From assembly GCA_028023455.1 (NCBI GenBank), contig JAQFVV010012490.1, forward strand, positions 248,001-312,000: a stretch of DNA of 64,000 nucleotides, in the 5' to 3' direction. The position numbers and the translations under genes were made by a program. The notes under the pieces are model-generated. The model was not told the origin of the DNA. It saw only the letters and a list, made by a program, of their open reading frames with translations, and made no database searches. Shown here piece after piece: positions 1 to 11,537 of this stretch (position 1 is the first letter of the stretch; the number at the start of each line of letters is the position of its first letter). This DNA comes from Epiperipatus broadwayi. Lineage: Eukaryota; Onychophora; Udeonychophora; Euonychophora; Peripatidae.

Positions 1-140
1 ATTACATAAAGGTAATTCAACAACAGTAACACTGATGATGATGTTTTAAAATAAAAATCCTATAGCAATTTTAAAAAAACACACATATACAGTTTAAGCT
101 TGTCTAAAGGTTTTTGATCATGTCATTTTACTTGAGGTTA

Positions 141-167
141 TATATTGGACTATTTCTATCATCTAGT
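141..167. repeat. Remnant terminus of the PLE-related element
   Basis: The stretch containing TTGGACTATTTCTATCATCT almost repeats the terminal segment of the elements at about 15.3 kb and 25.24 kb. Only the end is present, so this is a fragment or a shared terminus. Confidence 0.5.
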
Positions 168-258
168 ACTGTGGTGCAAACTTGTGGGTTGAAACCCCTC
201 AAGGGATTGCAGAAAAAATTTTGTGGATCGTTCAAATTTTGAGTTCTCATGTTGGATA
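168..258 (+). mobile_element. hAT-like transposon end, degenerate
   Basis: The start resembles the CAGTGGTnnnnAAnC terminus of hAT elements and is followed by GTGGGTTGAAACCCCTCAAG, a typical hAT subterminal hairpin context. No matching right end or target duplication was found, so this is a broken end. A poly-A run follows at about 275-288. Confidence 0.4.
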
Positions 259-1166
259 ATAAATTTTTAATTGAAAAAAAAAAAAAAACCTAAACATTAT
301 TAAAAAATACATGAAATCTGCTCAACTCATTATTGTGTGCCTGACCACTTTTGTGTTTAAACCTAAATTATTGATTGCAAATAAAGATTAAAACTGCCAA
401 AAATAATGGGACAACACTATTTATTCACAAATATGCAACACAAAACATACTGACGTAGATTTAATTAATTAATTTATACATTAACCTATCGTGAATAAAT
501 CTTTCTAATTTTATTTGTATTTTAATTTAACTTATGCACAGATATAGTATATAGTGGTATAAAGGTTTGAAACAAATGATTGATAGTCATTAACTTAGAA
601 AACCATTCAGGTTAATTATTTGAATAAATTCCAACCTACTGCATAGACACTTAACCATTCTCAAATCTCATATGCACTGTACATAGGCTGATACAAGCAT
701 ATACATTAAGGCTGATCTTATTAATCAACTGTTATAATCAATTACAGGTTATGTTATTAGTACACAATAAGTAATAAAATATAATTGTAAAATATAGGGA
801 TTCACATCTGTATTACAATAGTTATATAAGAACACATACATAAAAAAATTATACGCCTATAATAGGAATTATTTTGTATTGAAGTTAAAATACTGAATTT
901 AAAATATTAACTGTAGAGAACTGATATCATTTTTATTAAATATTATTAAATAAACTGCAAAATGATTTAATGTTCTGTTGGCTCTTTGCAAAGAATGATT
1001 TCTTGTAATACTGATTGATCATTGAACAGGGGAGATAAGCATGCTTTTAAAAAAAAGAAAAACGTTGATTTTTAAACTTCTAAAATGAATTTCTAAATAT
1101 ATAGTTTTTATCCCAGGAATGGGAACCCAAAGCTCAAATACATAACCTATTTTTCTAAATCTTCAT
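259..1166. other. AT-rich non-coding stretch
   Basis: Very AT-rich DNA with short homopolymers. I see no coding, RNA or repeat structure I can support. If the exon-like ORF just to the right is real, this is where its 3' UTR would lie. Confidence 0.5.
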
Positions 1167-1295
1167 TTACAATGATAGGGGTACTTTATAACTATTACCT
1201 GCTGCAAAATTATGATTTTCTTCAACTTCATACAGGCCTGTCTTCTGATTAATATTTAAAAATGGATTGCTATAATGGACATTGTCTGCTTCTGT
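1167..1295 (-). CDS. Possible terminal coding exon, unknown protein
   Basis: A minus-strand reading frame of 42 codons ends in TAA at 1167-1169. It reads like real protein rather than AT-rich noise: it has an NPF tripeptide (SNPFL), then KTGLYEVEENHNF, and ends KVPLSL. NPF and Tyr-containing acidic motifs are common in cytoplasmic tails, but that is only a hint. GC is higher than the surroundings. A possible acceptor (ctaaacag) lies at the upstream end with a weak pyrimidine tract; a second AG lies just before KTGLYE. There is no ATG at the start, so it would be a last exon with the rest elsewhere. I could not link it to the three-exon gene at 13.8-22.3 kb, which already has its own stop. In DNA this AT-rich a 42-codon open stretch can occur by chance. 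Confidence 0.3.
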   Translation of the reverse strand, partial: TEADNVHYSNPFLNINQKTGLYEVEENHNFAAGNSYKVPLSL

Positions 1296-2544
1296 TTAGT
1301 GCTTTTGTTATTTCTTCAATCAATTGCCGAAAAAGAACAGAACTTTTATTTGTAAACAAAACATAATAAAATCAGTTTATAAATATTTTATAATATATAT
1401 ATATTTTAAAAATAAACTTTCTGATATATTTTTATTATATAAGTATTAATTACTATTAACAGTTCTAAACATTGTATAAATTTATAATTTGTAAGAAAAT
1501 AGTTATTTAAATTAATCTTTTCAAATATTCTCTTGGAATAGTCAAAATATGGTATAAATTTGAATAATGATAGTTTATTACTATTTATGAAAAGTATACA
1601 GATATATTTTAGTGCACACTGTCAAATATATAATCTTTATTATTTAATAATAATCACATAAGTTTATAATGGTGTTTAATTGTTAATGAGTACTTATTTT
1701 ATATATGATTGTTGATTAATGGTGCATATATTAATAGTTTGGATATTGTGTGATTGAATGTGTTTGGTTTGATATTATTAGTAGTAGTTATAAATTTCCT
1801 ATGGCTTTGTTTTTATAGTGACTTAGTTTTGTAATAAATACTTTAATAAGAGCATAGGTAATGTCATTATATAGACACCCAGAGGCTAAACACTCCATAT
1901 AGTAGCACTACCAGTGCACTATTGATATTACTTAAATATTTTATATATATGAAGTCTTAAGTGTAGTTGCTCTTTTAATGTCATACTTTAAATATTACAA
2001 TATTGGGTTTATATTATCTTTAACAGGCATTTCATCCATTGCCTTATCTTATAAGCCCTCAGTATATAGGTTGCTGTATTACTAATTATTACTATCAAGG
2101 TAGATTAGTGTTAGTTTGGCAATATGTTGGATTGTCAATCATATAAGCATTTGTTAATTTTAGTATGTATATGTAGATATTGATAGCGGTTTCATTGTTA
2201 TTTTTTTTAAAAATAAAATATTTTATTTTATTATTGAACATTACTTCAGTAATAACTCGAATTATAAAATATTGATATGCTAAAAATAATATATGTGTCC
2301 AAATGTAGCTCATGCTGCATAAACTTGTCTCTTTTCAAGATTTGATATTAGTTGGAAGAATCTTTTTTATAATTTATAGCTTCGTATAATATTGGAAAAG
2401 AGTCTGATCGTCACAACCAGCAGACTATTCAAAAGAGAAATATCTTTGTATGGTTGGTAGGTTTAGGTGTAAGTGTGACTTTGCTAGTAAACTTAACTTC
2501 TTTCTTTGGTAATTCCTTTCATCAATTATCAATATTAAATAATT
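1296..2544. other. AT-rich non-coding stretch
   Basis: No exon, repeat or RNA that I can support. Short minus-strand ORFs near 2.1-2.3 kb are Ile/Tyr/Asn-rich, as expected from AT-rich noise. Confidence 0.5.
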
Positions 2545-2715
2545 TAGTGTAGGAAAGGGATGTGGTGTGATGCATTGTGACTTCTCCTTGTACGGAGTCA
2601 GGAATCTCTCAGCAACTATGCCCAGAGAAACCTGCTAGCCACTTCACGTTCCATATCCATTCCCCACCCTAAGTTTTCCCATATCCTGCTCCATCCCATT
2701 TACACAACATAATCT
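2545..2715. other. GC-richer patch of unknown origin
   Basis: This patch is clearly richer in GC than its surroundings and pyrimidine-rich at its right side (near CCATTCCCCACCC). No splice sites, terminal repeats or tRNA boxes were seen. It may be a repeat fragment whose family I do not recognise. Confidence 0.3.
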
Positions 2716-5031
2716 TTGTCAATTCCATGGCTTTTAAATCTAAATCCCCTTTACCTTTTCCCAAACTCAGCATAAAAATCAATAATCCACTTTCTATATA
2801 ATCTAGATTTATTATCTAGTGGTGCCTTCTAATGAAGTTACATATCAAACTACTTTATCCATTACAATATATATATATATGAATATACATCTATAATAAA
2901 TTATCTAAAAACTAATACAGTATACGTATTTTTAATATTTAATAAAAATATATTAGAATCAAAACGAAATTTTTTTAGAAGTATTTCTATTTTTTATAAA
3001 TGTTTGTTAATGATTTATTTATTGTCCTATATAGTTCAATGCAGTGGTACACTCGAAAATTCAATGCTCAAAACTTCATATGATCTACTGAGTAATAAAG
3101 CATTTGATTATTTTTATTATATCATTTTTGCTTTTTTTATAATGTAGTGAACAAATGATACAAACTATACATATGTATGACATATCATATCACCTAATAG
3201 AAAATTAATTTATTGTTAAAATAGTAGTTTTATCATGAGAACAAGTTTTTTTTTTTTAATAATCTTTTTTTGTAAAAGTTATTGTTTATGGATATTTTAG
3301 GAGTTTATAGATATTTTCAGAATAAGTGCAGATATTAATAGTTATATTTTTTAATAATAATTTATATTAAATTGAATTGTCGTGATGAATTATTATTTCA
3401 ATTATATTTTCCAAAAAGTAAAATTATTTGATGTTAAATTTAAAAAAAAATAAAAAAAAGCTTGTCGACACTCTGCCTAAATATATATATTAGTGCATTA
3501 TTCCAAGCTCACCATGCGTACATTGCTCATGTTTTATTGATAAGCTTTATTGCAAAAGTATATGCATCATTTATTGAGTTACATGTATACAGTACTTTTC
3601 AACACACATAGTATATATATATGTAAATTAAGATTATAGTATAAACAAAATTAATAATAAATTAAGAGCACATTTACATATATTTACTGAATGAGCTTTC
3701 ACTCATTTGCATTCACTCAGAAAATAAAAACAACTTATTGAACTTATCTTTATTTTTTTAAATATGATGAAGAGCGAAATCGTAAATTTTCATCACAATT
3801 AAGTAAGATGTGGGCAATATCCTTTTTTGTCAATGACTTTTTTTTGCTATGAAAATGAAATAGCCTCTCTAGTTGTTTTTAATATTTTTAAGCCCGTATT
3901 GACCTTGAAATTCATACAGTCACATCTATTTGCCATTATCCATTACAGACTCTCATTTAAATTCTTCAAACATTAAGCTTTCTGAGGAAATATAGAATGT
4001 TTGTTTTGTTTTTTTCCTGCCATTATTAAAATAATAGCTTTCATTTTATTGCTTAAAAAAGATATTTTACAAATTTTATTAAATTTCATAAAACTTTTAG
4101 CTTTGTGCTTAGAAAATATTTTCTAAAACAAAATACTGAACATGTCAAATTTGGAAAGAATAAAATAAACCAAGAATAAAATTGATGTGCTTTCAATATA
4201 ACCAAAAAAATCTTTTTAATGTGATCATATATGATAATCCAAGACAGAAAAACAGCTGCCGCCATGGTCTAGTTTAGTAAATTTATGAATTTTCGTGTTT
4301 TTAATTTTTTTGTATATTTACATTTTTTTTTTTTTTGGGATAGAGTATAAAGTAGTGTATAATGATGCAGTATATATCACAGCCTCACTTATATGTATAT
4401 ATATGTAGATACAAATCATCGAAATGCAATCATTAATATATATTTGCACTTCCAAATTATAATTTATCAATGTTAAGATTAAATAAGCATTTGAAAACAA
4501 ATTATTATATAATTTAATATTTATTGTTAGAAAACAAAGATCCCTTTCTCCGAAACCTGCTGTTTTGAATTAAAAATGATATACCAAAATATTTTTTATT
4601 TTTAGAAAAGCATCAACATGAAATATAATAGATAAATACTTTTGTCCTTTTAATCACAACTTTATGAAGATTAAGATAAACCTATTGACAAAATTCCTAT
4701 TTTAAAATACATATTAGAATTCACAATTTATGAATAAATTTAAAATTAATAACTTCAGAAATGTTTAAAATTTTTATTTTATGATATTGATTATATATAT
4801 ATATATATTTTATACTACATTAGCTTTATGGGGCATATATTTTTATCATTAACATTATATAAACTGTAGTTATTGTGAAAAATTTACTTTCAACCAAATG
4901 CATAAAAAAAAAAAAGTTTCTGAGGAAATAAAAAAAAATATATTAAAAAAAAAATTATATAATTACTATTCAGAATTTAAAGACATAAAAGCAATTATCA
5001 TTTTTGTATGTTTCATTTAATGTGATATAGA
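2716..5031. other. AT-rich non-coding stretch
   Basis: Long AT-rich interval with short (AT)n runs near 2867, 3481 and 4791. Nothing gene-like was found. The good Kozak context near 4260 opens only a two-codon frame. Confidence 0.5.
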
Positions 5032-5056
5032 TCCCCCCCCCCCAACACACACACAC
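5032..5056 (+). repeat. Poly-C / (CA)n microsatellite
   Basis: A run of C passes directly into a short CA repeat. It lies just upstream of a LINE fragment. Confidence 0.85.
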
Positions 5057-5079
5057 AAACAACTTTACCAGTAATATGT

Positions 5080-5642
5080 TTGAAGAAATGTTGTAAGAAT
5101 TATCAAATGAAAGTAAGAAAATAGGATTTAAAATAAATACTAAAAAGGTTAAAGTAATGTTTAATGGATTGTCTTAAAAGAAAATGAAGATTGATAATCA
5201 TGAATTAAAAGTTGGTCAGATTATTAATACAAATGGAAACATAAGGAATGAAATTAATCGTAGAATTAAAACTTAGATGGAGTGCTTTTAGCAAAAATAT
5301 CCAAATACTAATAGGAAATACAGTATAACTAAATGTTGGAAAAAAAGTTTTTAACAGATGTTTTACTAGTTTTTACTTATATATACATTGAGAGATCAAA
5401 CAGTTATCAGTGACATCACTGAATAAATTAAGGAAGAGATAATAAGATAGACAGTGTAAGTCTTAAACCGCATTCTAAAAGATTGTAAAAACCTACAGAC
5501 AACATATGATATAAATAACTGAAATAAGAATGTTTGCTGGTATGATGTGGAGAAAAATTTCTACGAAATGAAGAAACTACATTAAACTTGGAAAATCTTT
5601 CATTCTGCAATGGATTGATAATGGTTCAATAATAATAATGAG
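5080..5642 (+). mobile_element. RTE-like LINE, 3' fragment (copy A)
   Basis: Colinear with the 3' third of the LINE at 31150-32222: from the segment encoding the end of the reverse transcriptase (GAAAGTAAGAAAATAGG region), through the KTKVMFNG-type and GQII-type stretches, to the conserved tail ending in ATTGATAATG...ATAATAATGA. It is 5'-truncated, as is usual for LINE insertions. Many stops and frameshifts make it a fossil. No target duplication was found. Confidence 0.75.
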
Positions 5643-6735
5643 GTTTAAAGAATAGAAAACTGGGATATAAAGCAATATGATAAGAGCTTAAAAATTTCCA
5701 GAAGCAATGCAATTTTTTTTTTTTTAATTAGCAAGCAACTGTAAAAGATTAACGAAAAAGAAATGAGAATAATGTCAAAGATAATAATAATATTTAAAAT
5801 ACTTTAATTATATATACACTTTGAAAATAGGTTATAAAAAATGGAAATAAAATATATAATATCTAATTGATATTAGGTTGATTAGATAATTTCAAGCATA
5901 TGAATCATTCTATGAAGTATTTTAATGAATTAAAAATTTAATTTTGATATTTTTGGGGGATGGTATATGTTGGTACATTACAATTAGTATATTATTTTTA
6001 ATATGTGATTATGGATATGGCAGATTTATAACGAAGGCTAAAATAAAAAGTGTATTGAATTATTCATAATCTGAAAACTCATTAATTAGAGATTATTATC
6101 TCTTGGCATTTTTTTTTTTCAGTGGAGGAGATTCATTTTTTCATTAATACTCCCAGCTCTACCAAACTAAAATATAAGTAATGTATGAAATAATTCATTT
6201 ATATACAAATTTTAGTAGACACTAAAATATTTTTAGATACTTGGGGACACTATCAAACAAACTCCAAATCCTGCTGAAGATATTAAACAATAAATTTGTT
6301 GCTTATTTTTAAAAGATATTTTACAGAATTTGGTTAAACAGTAATCAGAAAGAAATCAATCATTTCTTTTCAATAAATTTTATGCATGGCTTTGAATTAA
6401 CTATATCAGGGTACTTGGTGCCATATTGAATTTTTAAAAAAACTGACTTGAGACATAATTTTCATAATAACTTCAGTTTTAATAATGTTAGAGCAAAATG
6501 CTATATATTGATAGAAAATAAAAAAATCTAAGGAAAACAATAAGGCTAAGACAAATAATGAATATCATTAAAAAAGGACAAAAAAAGAAATTTCAACATC
6601 CGAAAAAATTATTACATCATCGTTTGTTCATAATTTCTAATTTATCATTAACCAAGTTTAAAATTACATCTTCATTGATAATTTCTTTGTATTCCTCACA
6701 AAATTCTCATTCAAACAATATATAATATTTCTTAC
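5643..6735. other. AT-rich non-coding stretch
   Basis: No features that I can support; this is the left flank of the Gypsy element. Confidence 0.5.
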
Positions 6736-6740
6736 CTGAG
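6736..6740. repeat. Left target-site duplication CTGAG
   Basis: CTGAG directly precedes the 5' LTR and recurs directly after the 3' LTR at 12792-12796. A perfect 5-bp duplication is the usual size for Ty3/Gypsy integration. Confidence 0.85.
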
Positions 6741-7570
6741 TGAAATATCTATTAATATTAGTAAAATGTGCTTTTAAATTTATATAACTAAAATAGTTAA
6801 ATAATAAAACAGATATAATATATTAAATTTATATTACTAAAATAGTTAAATAATAAAACAGACATAAATTAAAATATTAATTGAATAATGAAAATAAAAC
6901 TAAAGTAAAATCTGATTTTGTAGGAATTCAATTGTCAATAACTGATTAACAATTGAATTCTAGAAAGAACTAATGTTTAATAAAACCTAATAGAAAAGAT
7001 AAAAACCTTCCACCCAGATACCGATGAACAGTTAGATTACCCCAGAAAACAAAAGACCAAGAAAACTATTTAAGCAGGGAGAAAAAGGAATCCTATATCT
7101 TTTTTTCCCATTCCTCGTATACTCGCACAACTAGGTTGCATATATATGTGAAGCAGCAGAAGAATAATGGGTATTTGTTTCCAGATCCAGGATCTCTGCT
7201 CCTGAAGGTAATCAAGCCGACTAGAGATTAAACAGATCGCCCAAATTTATTATAATTTATATGCACCCTAAGGCCTAACAGAACCAAAGAACATTTGCCA
7301 GAATTAGGTAAATAGCGATTTAATTAATCATTAATAGTATGATTAAGCAGGAGACTTTAATCGTGAGGATATTGACTTTATATATATTGATTTATTATTA
7401 TAACATATGTATAGCAATTATATATGTATATATTACCAGAAAATTGTCTTATTGTCATGTATTAAAATTTAATTATAAAATTGATCCGCAGTGGAGTTAT
7501 TTAAGATGAAATAATTTTAAAAATCACTTGCTAGTGTTAATCAAGATAAAGTTAAGATAAAGACATAGCA
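6741..7570 (+). repeat. 5' LTR of the Gypsy element
   Basis: It is 830 bp, starts TGAAATATC and ends ATAGCA. It aligns along its length with 11538-12791 once the insertion in the 3' copy is removed. It would hold the promoter and polyadenylation signals of the element; a TATA-like ACTATTTAAG sits near 7066. Confidence 0.92.
6776..6867 (+). repeat. 43-bp tandem duplication inside the 5' LTR
   Basis: The segment ending AATAAAACAGATATA (6776-6818) is repeated almost exactly at 6825-6867. The 3' LTR has only one, more diverged version near 11580-11620, so the duplication is specific to the 5' LTR. Confidence 0.8.
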
Positions 7571-7575
7571 AAACT

Positions 7576-7591
7576 TGGTGCAGTCGCACAG
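7576..7591 (+). promoter_or_regulatory. Putative tRNA primer-binding site
   Basis: TGGTGCAGTCGCACAG begins five bases after the end of the 5' LTR. TGG is complementary to the tRNA CCA end. I cannot assign the tRNA species by eye. Confidence 0.6.
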
Positions 7592-7631
7592 TTTGATTCA
7601 AACCCCATCACTCTCTGTCTGGTTAGTAAAA

Positions 7632-8466
7632 ATGACATTGTTTGGACAAACAGCCATAAGCGAATTTGATGTGAAGAATGCTGCAGAATGACCACTATAT
7701 GTGACACAGATAAAAAACTTTTTTACCTTGAATGGTATTCAAGAAAATAAAAAAAAGTGGCAGCACTTTTGTGTTTCTTGAGGAAAAAAGTTATAGAAAT
7801 TAATGTTTTATGACTCCCCCTACCACTGATAGCATAGAATATGAAGAGTTGGTAAGAAACTAACAGAGAATTTTAGTCCCTGCCCATCTGTCACATAGCT
7901 CGTGTAAAACTGAGAAATAGAAAACAGTTTAAAGGGGAATTAATAAAAGATTTATATTTGGCCCTTAGAGAGCTAGCTAAGGATTGTGGTATAGGGATTA
8001 TATCAAAGAAATACTCCTTGATCAATTACTCTGGGGTATGTACAGTGTTAGATTGCAAGAACAATTATTAACTAATACTGACTTAAAGTACCAGAGCATA
8101 ATCCAAAAAGGAATAGCTTATAAGCTAATAAATGAGCAAGCTTAAGCTTTTAAAAATAAAACTGAAGATAGTATAAAACAAAAATTTATAAAACCGAGAG
8201 AAAATGTAGTAACCCATGTAATCCAGAATTTGAAAAGGGAACTAAAATGGTGTGTTACTGGAGCAGAAAAACTAACCATAAAGCAAAAGAGTGCAAGTGG
8301 AGAGAAATGTTTTAAACGTGAGTATAAAGACACAATCGCACACGTATGTAGAAAACCCGCTAATGACTCAAATCAAGAGGATGGAGTCAAAAGAATAGGA
8401 GAGATAAGCTCAATAATAATTATACTGTTAAAAATACGAATATGGACAGACAGTAGCAATTTATGA
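7632..8466 (+). pseudogene. Gypsy gag remnant with decayed zinc knuckles
   Basis: The gag-like frame starts at ATG 7632 (MTLFGQTAISEFDV), soon after the primer-binding site. It has many in-frame stops and at least one frameshift, because the clearest part (8230-8466) is in another frame. Near the C-terminus is a decayed pair of CCHC knuckles. In the second (CFKREYKDTIAHVC) the spacing CX2CX4HX4C is kept but the second Cys is Arg and the His is Thr, so two of four zinc ligands are gone. Gag would form the virus-like particle and bind element RNA. This copy cannot encode a working protein. Confidence 0.75.
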
Positions 8467-8470
8467 TCGA

Positions 8471-8508
8471 ATTGGAAATTTGCGAAGTTATTGGAAATTT
8501 GCGGAGTT
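8471..8508 (+). repeat. Short tandem duplication at the gag-protease junction
   Basis: TTGGAAATTTGCGAAGTTA is followed at once by TTGGAAATTTGCGGAGTTA, two adjacent copies of 19 bp. Confidence 0.75.
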
Positions 8509-8512
8509 AAAA

Positions 8513-8770
8513 ATGAATATGGAAATAGATAGTGGCTCAGGGATATCTATAATATCAGACATAGACTGGAGAGCACTATAAGCAGCAGACTCTAGATTAA
8601 AACTTGAAAAAACTAATGTAAAAATCCAGGATGTAAGCAGCAATAATTAAACTTACTGGAAAATAGACACCAGTTAGATACAGTGATAAAATCAATAGAT
8701 CGCCGTTATTCATAATACAAGGAAGATTCAGCCCTATAAAAGGCAGGGACTGGTTTAAGGCAATTGGAAT
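8513..8770 (+). pseudogene. Gypsy aspartic protease remnant
   Basis: The frame beginning near 8513 reads MNMEIDSGSGISIIS. The DSG triplet at 8528-8536 occupies the place of the D[ST]G active site of retropepsins, followed by the hydrophobic stretch typical of the family. Stops follow after about 25 codons. Near 8730-8790, GRDWFKAIG-like wording matches the flap-to-RT linker of Gypsy polyproteins. The protease would cut the Gag-Pol polyprotein. The start is uncertain because it would normally be translated as part of a fusion. Confidence 0.65.
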
Positions 8771-8799
8771 TCAAGTTAGTGTAAGAAAAAATTTTCTTG

Positions 8800-10150
8800 A
8801 AAGACAAATTAAAAACAAATATCCAGACCATTTTACTGATGAGTTAGAAAAGATAGATACAAGTCCAGTAGACGTGGAGCTAATTGATAAGCATGCCCCA
8901 AAATTTGTAAACCGCGAAAGATACCATTCACTCAAAAAATAAAAGTAAAAGAAAAAATTCGGTCATTGGTCAATAAAGGTGTATTGACACTGGTAGAAAT
9001 GGCTGACTAGGCTACACCTAAAGTCATAGTTACAAACCAATGGAAACGTATGCATATGCGGTAACTATAGAGTAACCGTGAACAAGTTTTTAAATAAGGG
9101 AGCATACCCGGCATTTAATATAAGAAAGGTACTGGTGAGTTTACAAAAAGCATCATATTTTACAAAGCTTTATTTAAATTCAGCTTTTCACCAGATCCCA
9201 GTGTCAGAGAAAATGGTCGCAATATTAACTATCATAACACATTTTTGGGTTGTTTAAGTGCAATAGATTGCTGTTCGGCATATCAACAGTCCCAAATATA
9301 TTTCAGGGAAAAATTAATAAGCTTTTTCAGGGATTTGAGAGCGTCACACCCTATTTTGACAATATATTAATAAGAGTGGACTCGAAAAAGAGCTTACACC
9401 AAAAAATTGATTAGGGTATGCGCAAAATTAAATAATTTTGGAGTAAAACTAAACACTGAAAAAAGTGTACGGAACACAAAAGAATTAGTTTTTCTAGGAC
9501 ATGTAATCGCTGGCAAAGAGAAGCACCCTACACCTGAAAAAGTAAAACCATAGAAAAGACAGAAAAACCAAGGAAGGTCAAAGAATTGCAGGCATTTTTA
9601 GGCCTGATTAACTATTTCAAACTGTTCCTACAGAATAAATCCAATATAGCAAAACCCATTTTTAAGTTACTTAAAAAGAATCAAAAGTGGCAGTGGTTAA
9701 AAATCCATGATTTAGATGCACTAAAGACCTACTAAAATCAGAAAAATTATTGGACAATTTTGACAATAACCAAGAAGTAACTTTAACCACAGATGCCTCA
9801 GGATGAGGGGTGGGGATGGCTCTATACCATCCACACGCAATAATGGAAAATGGCCTATTGCCTATATGTCCAGAATCCTCTCCAAAGCTGAGAAAAACTA
9901 GTAAGATAGATAAGGAGGCTTTGGCAAAAATATTTGGACTAAAAAAATTCCACCAATATATATACGGCACATCGTTTCAAATCATAATAGATCATAAGCC
10001 ATTACTAGGTATATTGGCATGCAATAGACTAGCTCCTGACCATTTGAGCCCTAGAATGCTAAGATGGAGAAATATACTGGCATCATGAGTACCAGCTAGT
10101 ATACAAGAAGGGAAAAGAGATACAGCATGCAGAAGCATTGTCCAGAAACC
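8800..10150 (+). pseudogene. Gypsy reverse transcriptase and RNase H remnant
   Basis: RT landmarks appear in order over several frames: a linker (near 8820-8950), the palm start near 9000-9075 with an IxGNYRVTVNKF-like segment, then SAFHQIPVSEK near 9180-9210. The catalytic Asp expected before LxxAFHQ has become Tyr (FTKLYLNSAF). The second catalytic box reads YFDN instead of YxDD near 9352-9372. LVFLGHVI near 9485-9510 marks the thumb. RNase H starts with TTDASG near 9790 and runs through the frame 9810-10088, with IDKEALAKIFGLKKFHQY and DHKPLLGI. The domain closes with KGKEIQHAEALSRN near 10100-10150. The frames are broken many times, so this is a dead copy. Confidence 0.9.
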
Positions 10151-10179
10151 TCAACAGACGGGGACCCCTGATGAATGAG

Positions 10180-11529
10180 ATAGACATTAGCTATATAGAT
10201 TCTATGCAGTCCAAAATTCTCAGCAGTGAAGTAGTGGAAAAATGGACGAGAGAAGATAAAGGATACCAGCTGCTAAAGAGCTGGAGTAGGAATGGCTGGC
10301 CAACAAAGAAGCCACAATGCGTGATGCCAGTTTTTTGAACTAATAGAAATAATCTATCATTTAGTAAAGGGTGTATATTAATGAGAGGTAGGGTAGTTAA
10401 ACCATCAGCAGGAAGAAATAAAGTATTAACTTGTTACATGAAGGCCACCCTAAAATAGTGCATGCAAAAGCTTTAGCGCATAGCTACATCTGGATGCTAA
10501 GAATAACAATCGACATAGAAAATTATATTGAAAAGTGTTCAGCGTGTCAATCACAGAGCAACAAAAAACCCAAGGAATATATACCCTGGCCTAAAACAAA
10601 TAAACTGTGGCAGAGACTTCACATGGACAAGGTGGGTCCTATTAATGACAAAATATTATTAATAGTAGTTGATGCATATTCAAAATGGTCTGAATATCAC
10701 ATTGTCAAAAATACGAGAGCTTATGAAGCAATAAGCAATAAAAATACTAAAAGCGATTTTCTCATGCCATGGATTACCAGAAGTAATGGTCACTGATAAT
10801 GGCACTGTATTTACAGTGCAAGAGATGGAAGAATATTTGAAAAACAATGGAATCAGACACATATGTGCACCCCCTTACCACCCAGAGTCCAACAGCCTTG
10901 AAGAGAAGGTCATACAAATAATTATAAAGGCAATAAGAAAATTTCTGAATAGCAACATTCAAGAAGTTTTATATAAAGCAATGCTGTATTCAACACTATG
11001 CTGTCAACAAGTACAGACAAATCGCTAGCAGAGTTGCTGATGTGCAAAAAATTGTGCATTAAACTAGACATGTTAATACCAAAGAACGAGAATTTCCATC
11101 ATATGAGAGAAGGAAAAACATTCCAAATTGGTGAAAAAATATGAATATGCAATATGCTGCAAAAGAAATGGATCGAAGGTACAATTATGGTAAGATGAAT
11201 CCAGACAAATAGTAACCATCGAAAATGGAAGTGGTAAACAATCCAAGAAACATATAAACCATGTTCGTTACTGAACAATAGATACGCTATATCCAAGGAC
11301 AATGCCAGACATTGAAGAATTGGAAAAACAGACTGGAGAACGAGAATGTGAACAGATAAATCCAGATGCCGAAAAACAAGAGAATCTACAGCCGCAAGAT
11401 TATGGTAAAGCTGAAACAAAAATAGAAATCGAACCCAGGGAAAGACAAAGATCGCCCAGACCCCAGCGAAGTAGATGTAAACCAAAAAAATTACAGGATT
11501 ATGTGCAAATGAAAGAATTTCTGGAGTAA
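10180..11529 (+). pseudogene. Gypsy integrase remnant
   Basis: The HHCC zinc-binding domain is in the frame from 10431: HEGH near its start and CSAC about 30 residues later. The catalytic core follows with HMDKVGP (first Asp) and LLIVVDAYSKW. A frameshift near 10770 moves the core into the frame starting 10786, with VTDNGTVF (second Asp) and SNSLEE (expected Glu). The region before the zinc domain (10138-10338) matches the usual linker. The C-terminus is a charged, Arg/Pro/Lys-rich frame (11302-11529) that ends at the polypurine tract, as expected. Integrase would insert the cDNA and make the 5-bp duplication seen at the ends. Confidence 0.9.
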
Positions 11530-11537
11530 GGGGAGGA
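11528..11537 (+). promoter_or_regulatory. Polypurine tract
   Basis: AAGGGGAGGA lies immediately before the 3' LTR, where plus-strand DNA synthesis would be primed. It overlaps the end of the last pol frame. Confidence 0.85.

Noticed and set aside
4260-4275. Near-perfect Kozak context GCCGCCATGG
   Set aside because: The frame ends after two codons and no splice donor follows.
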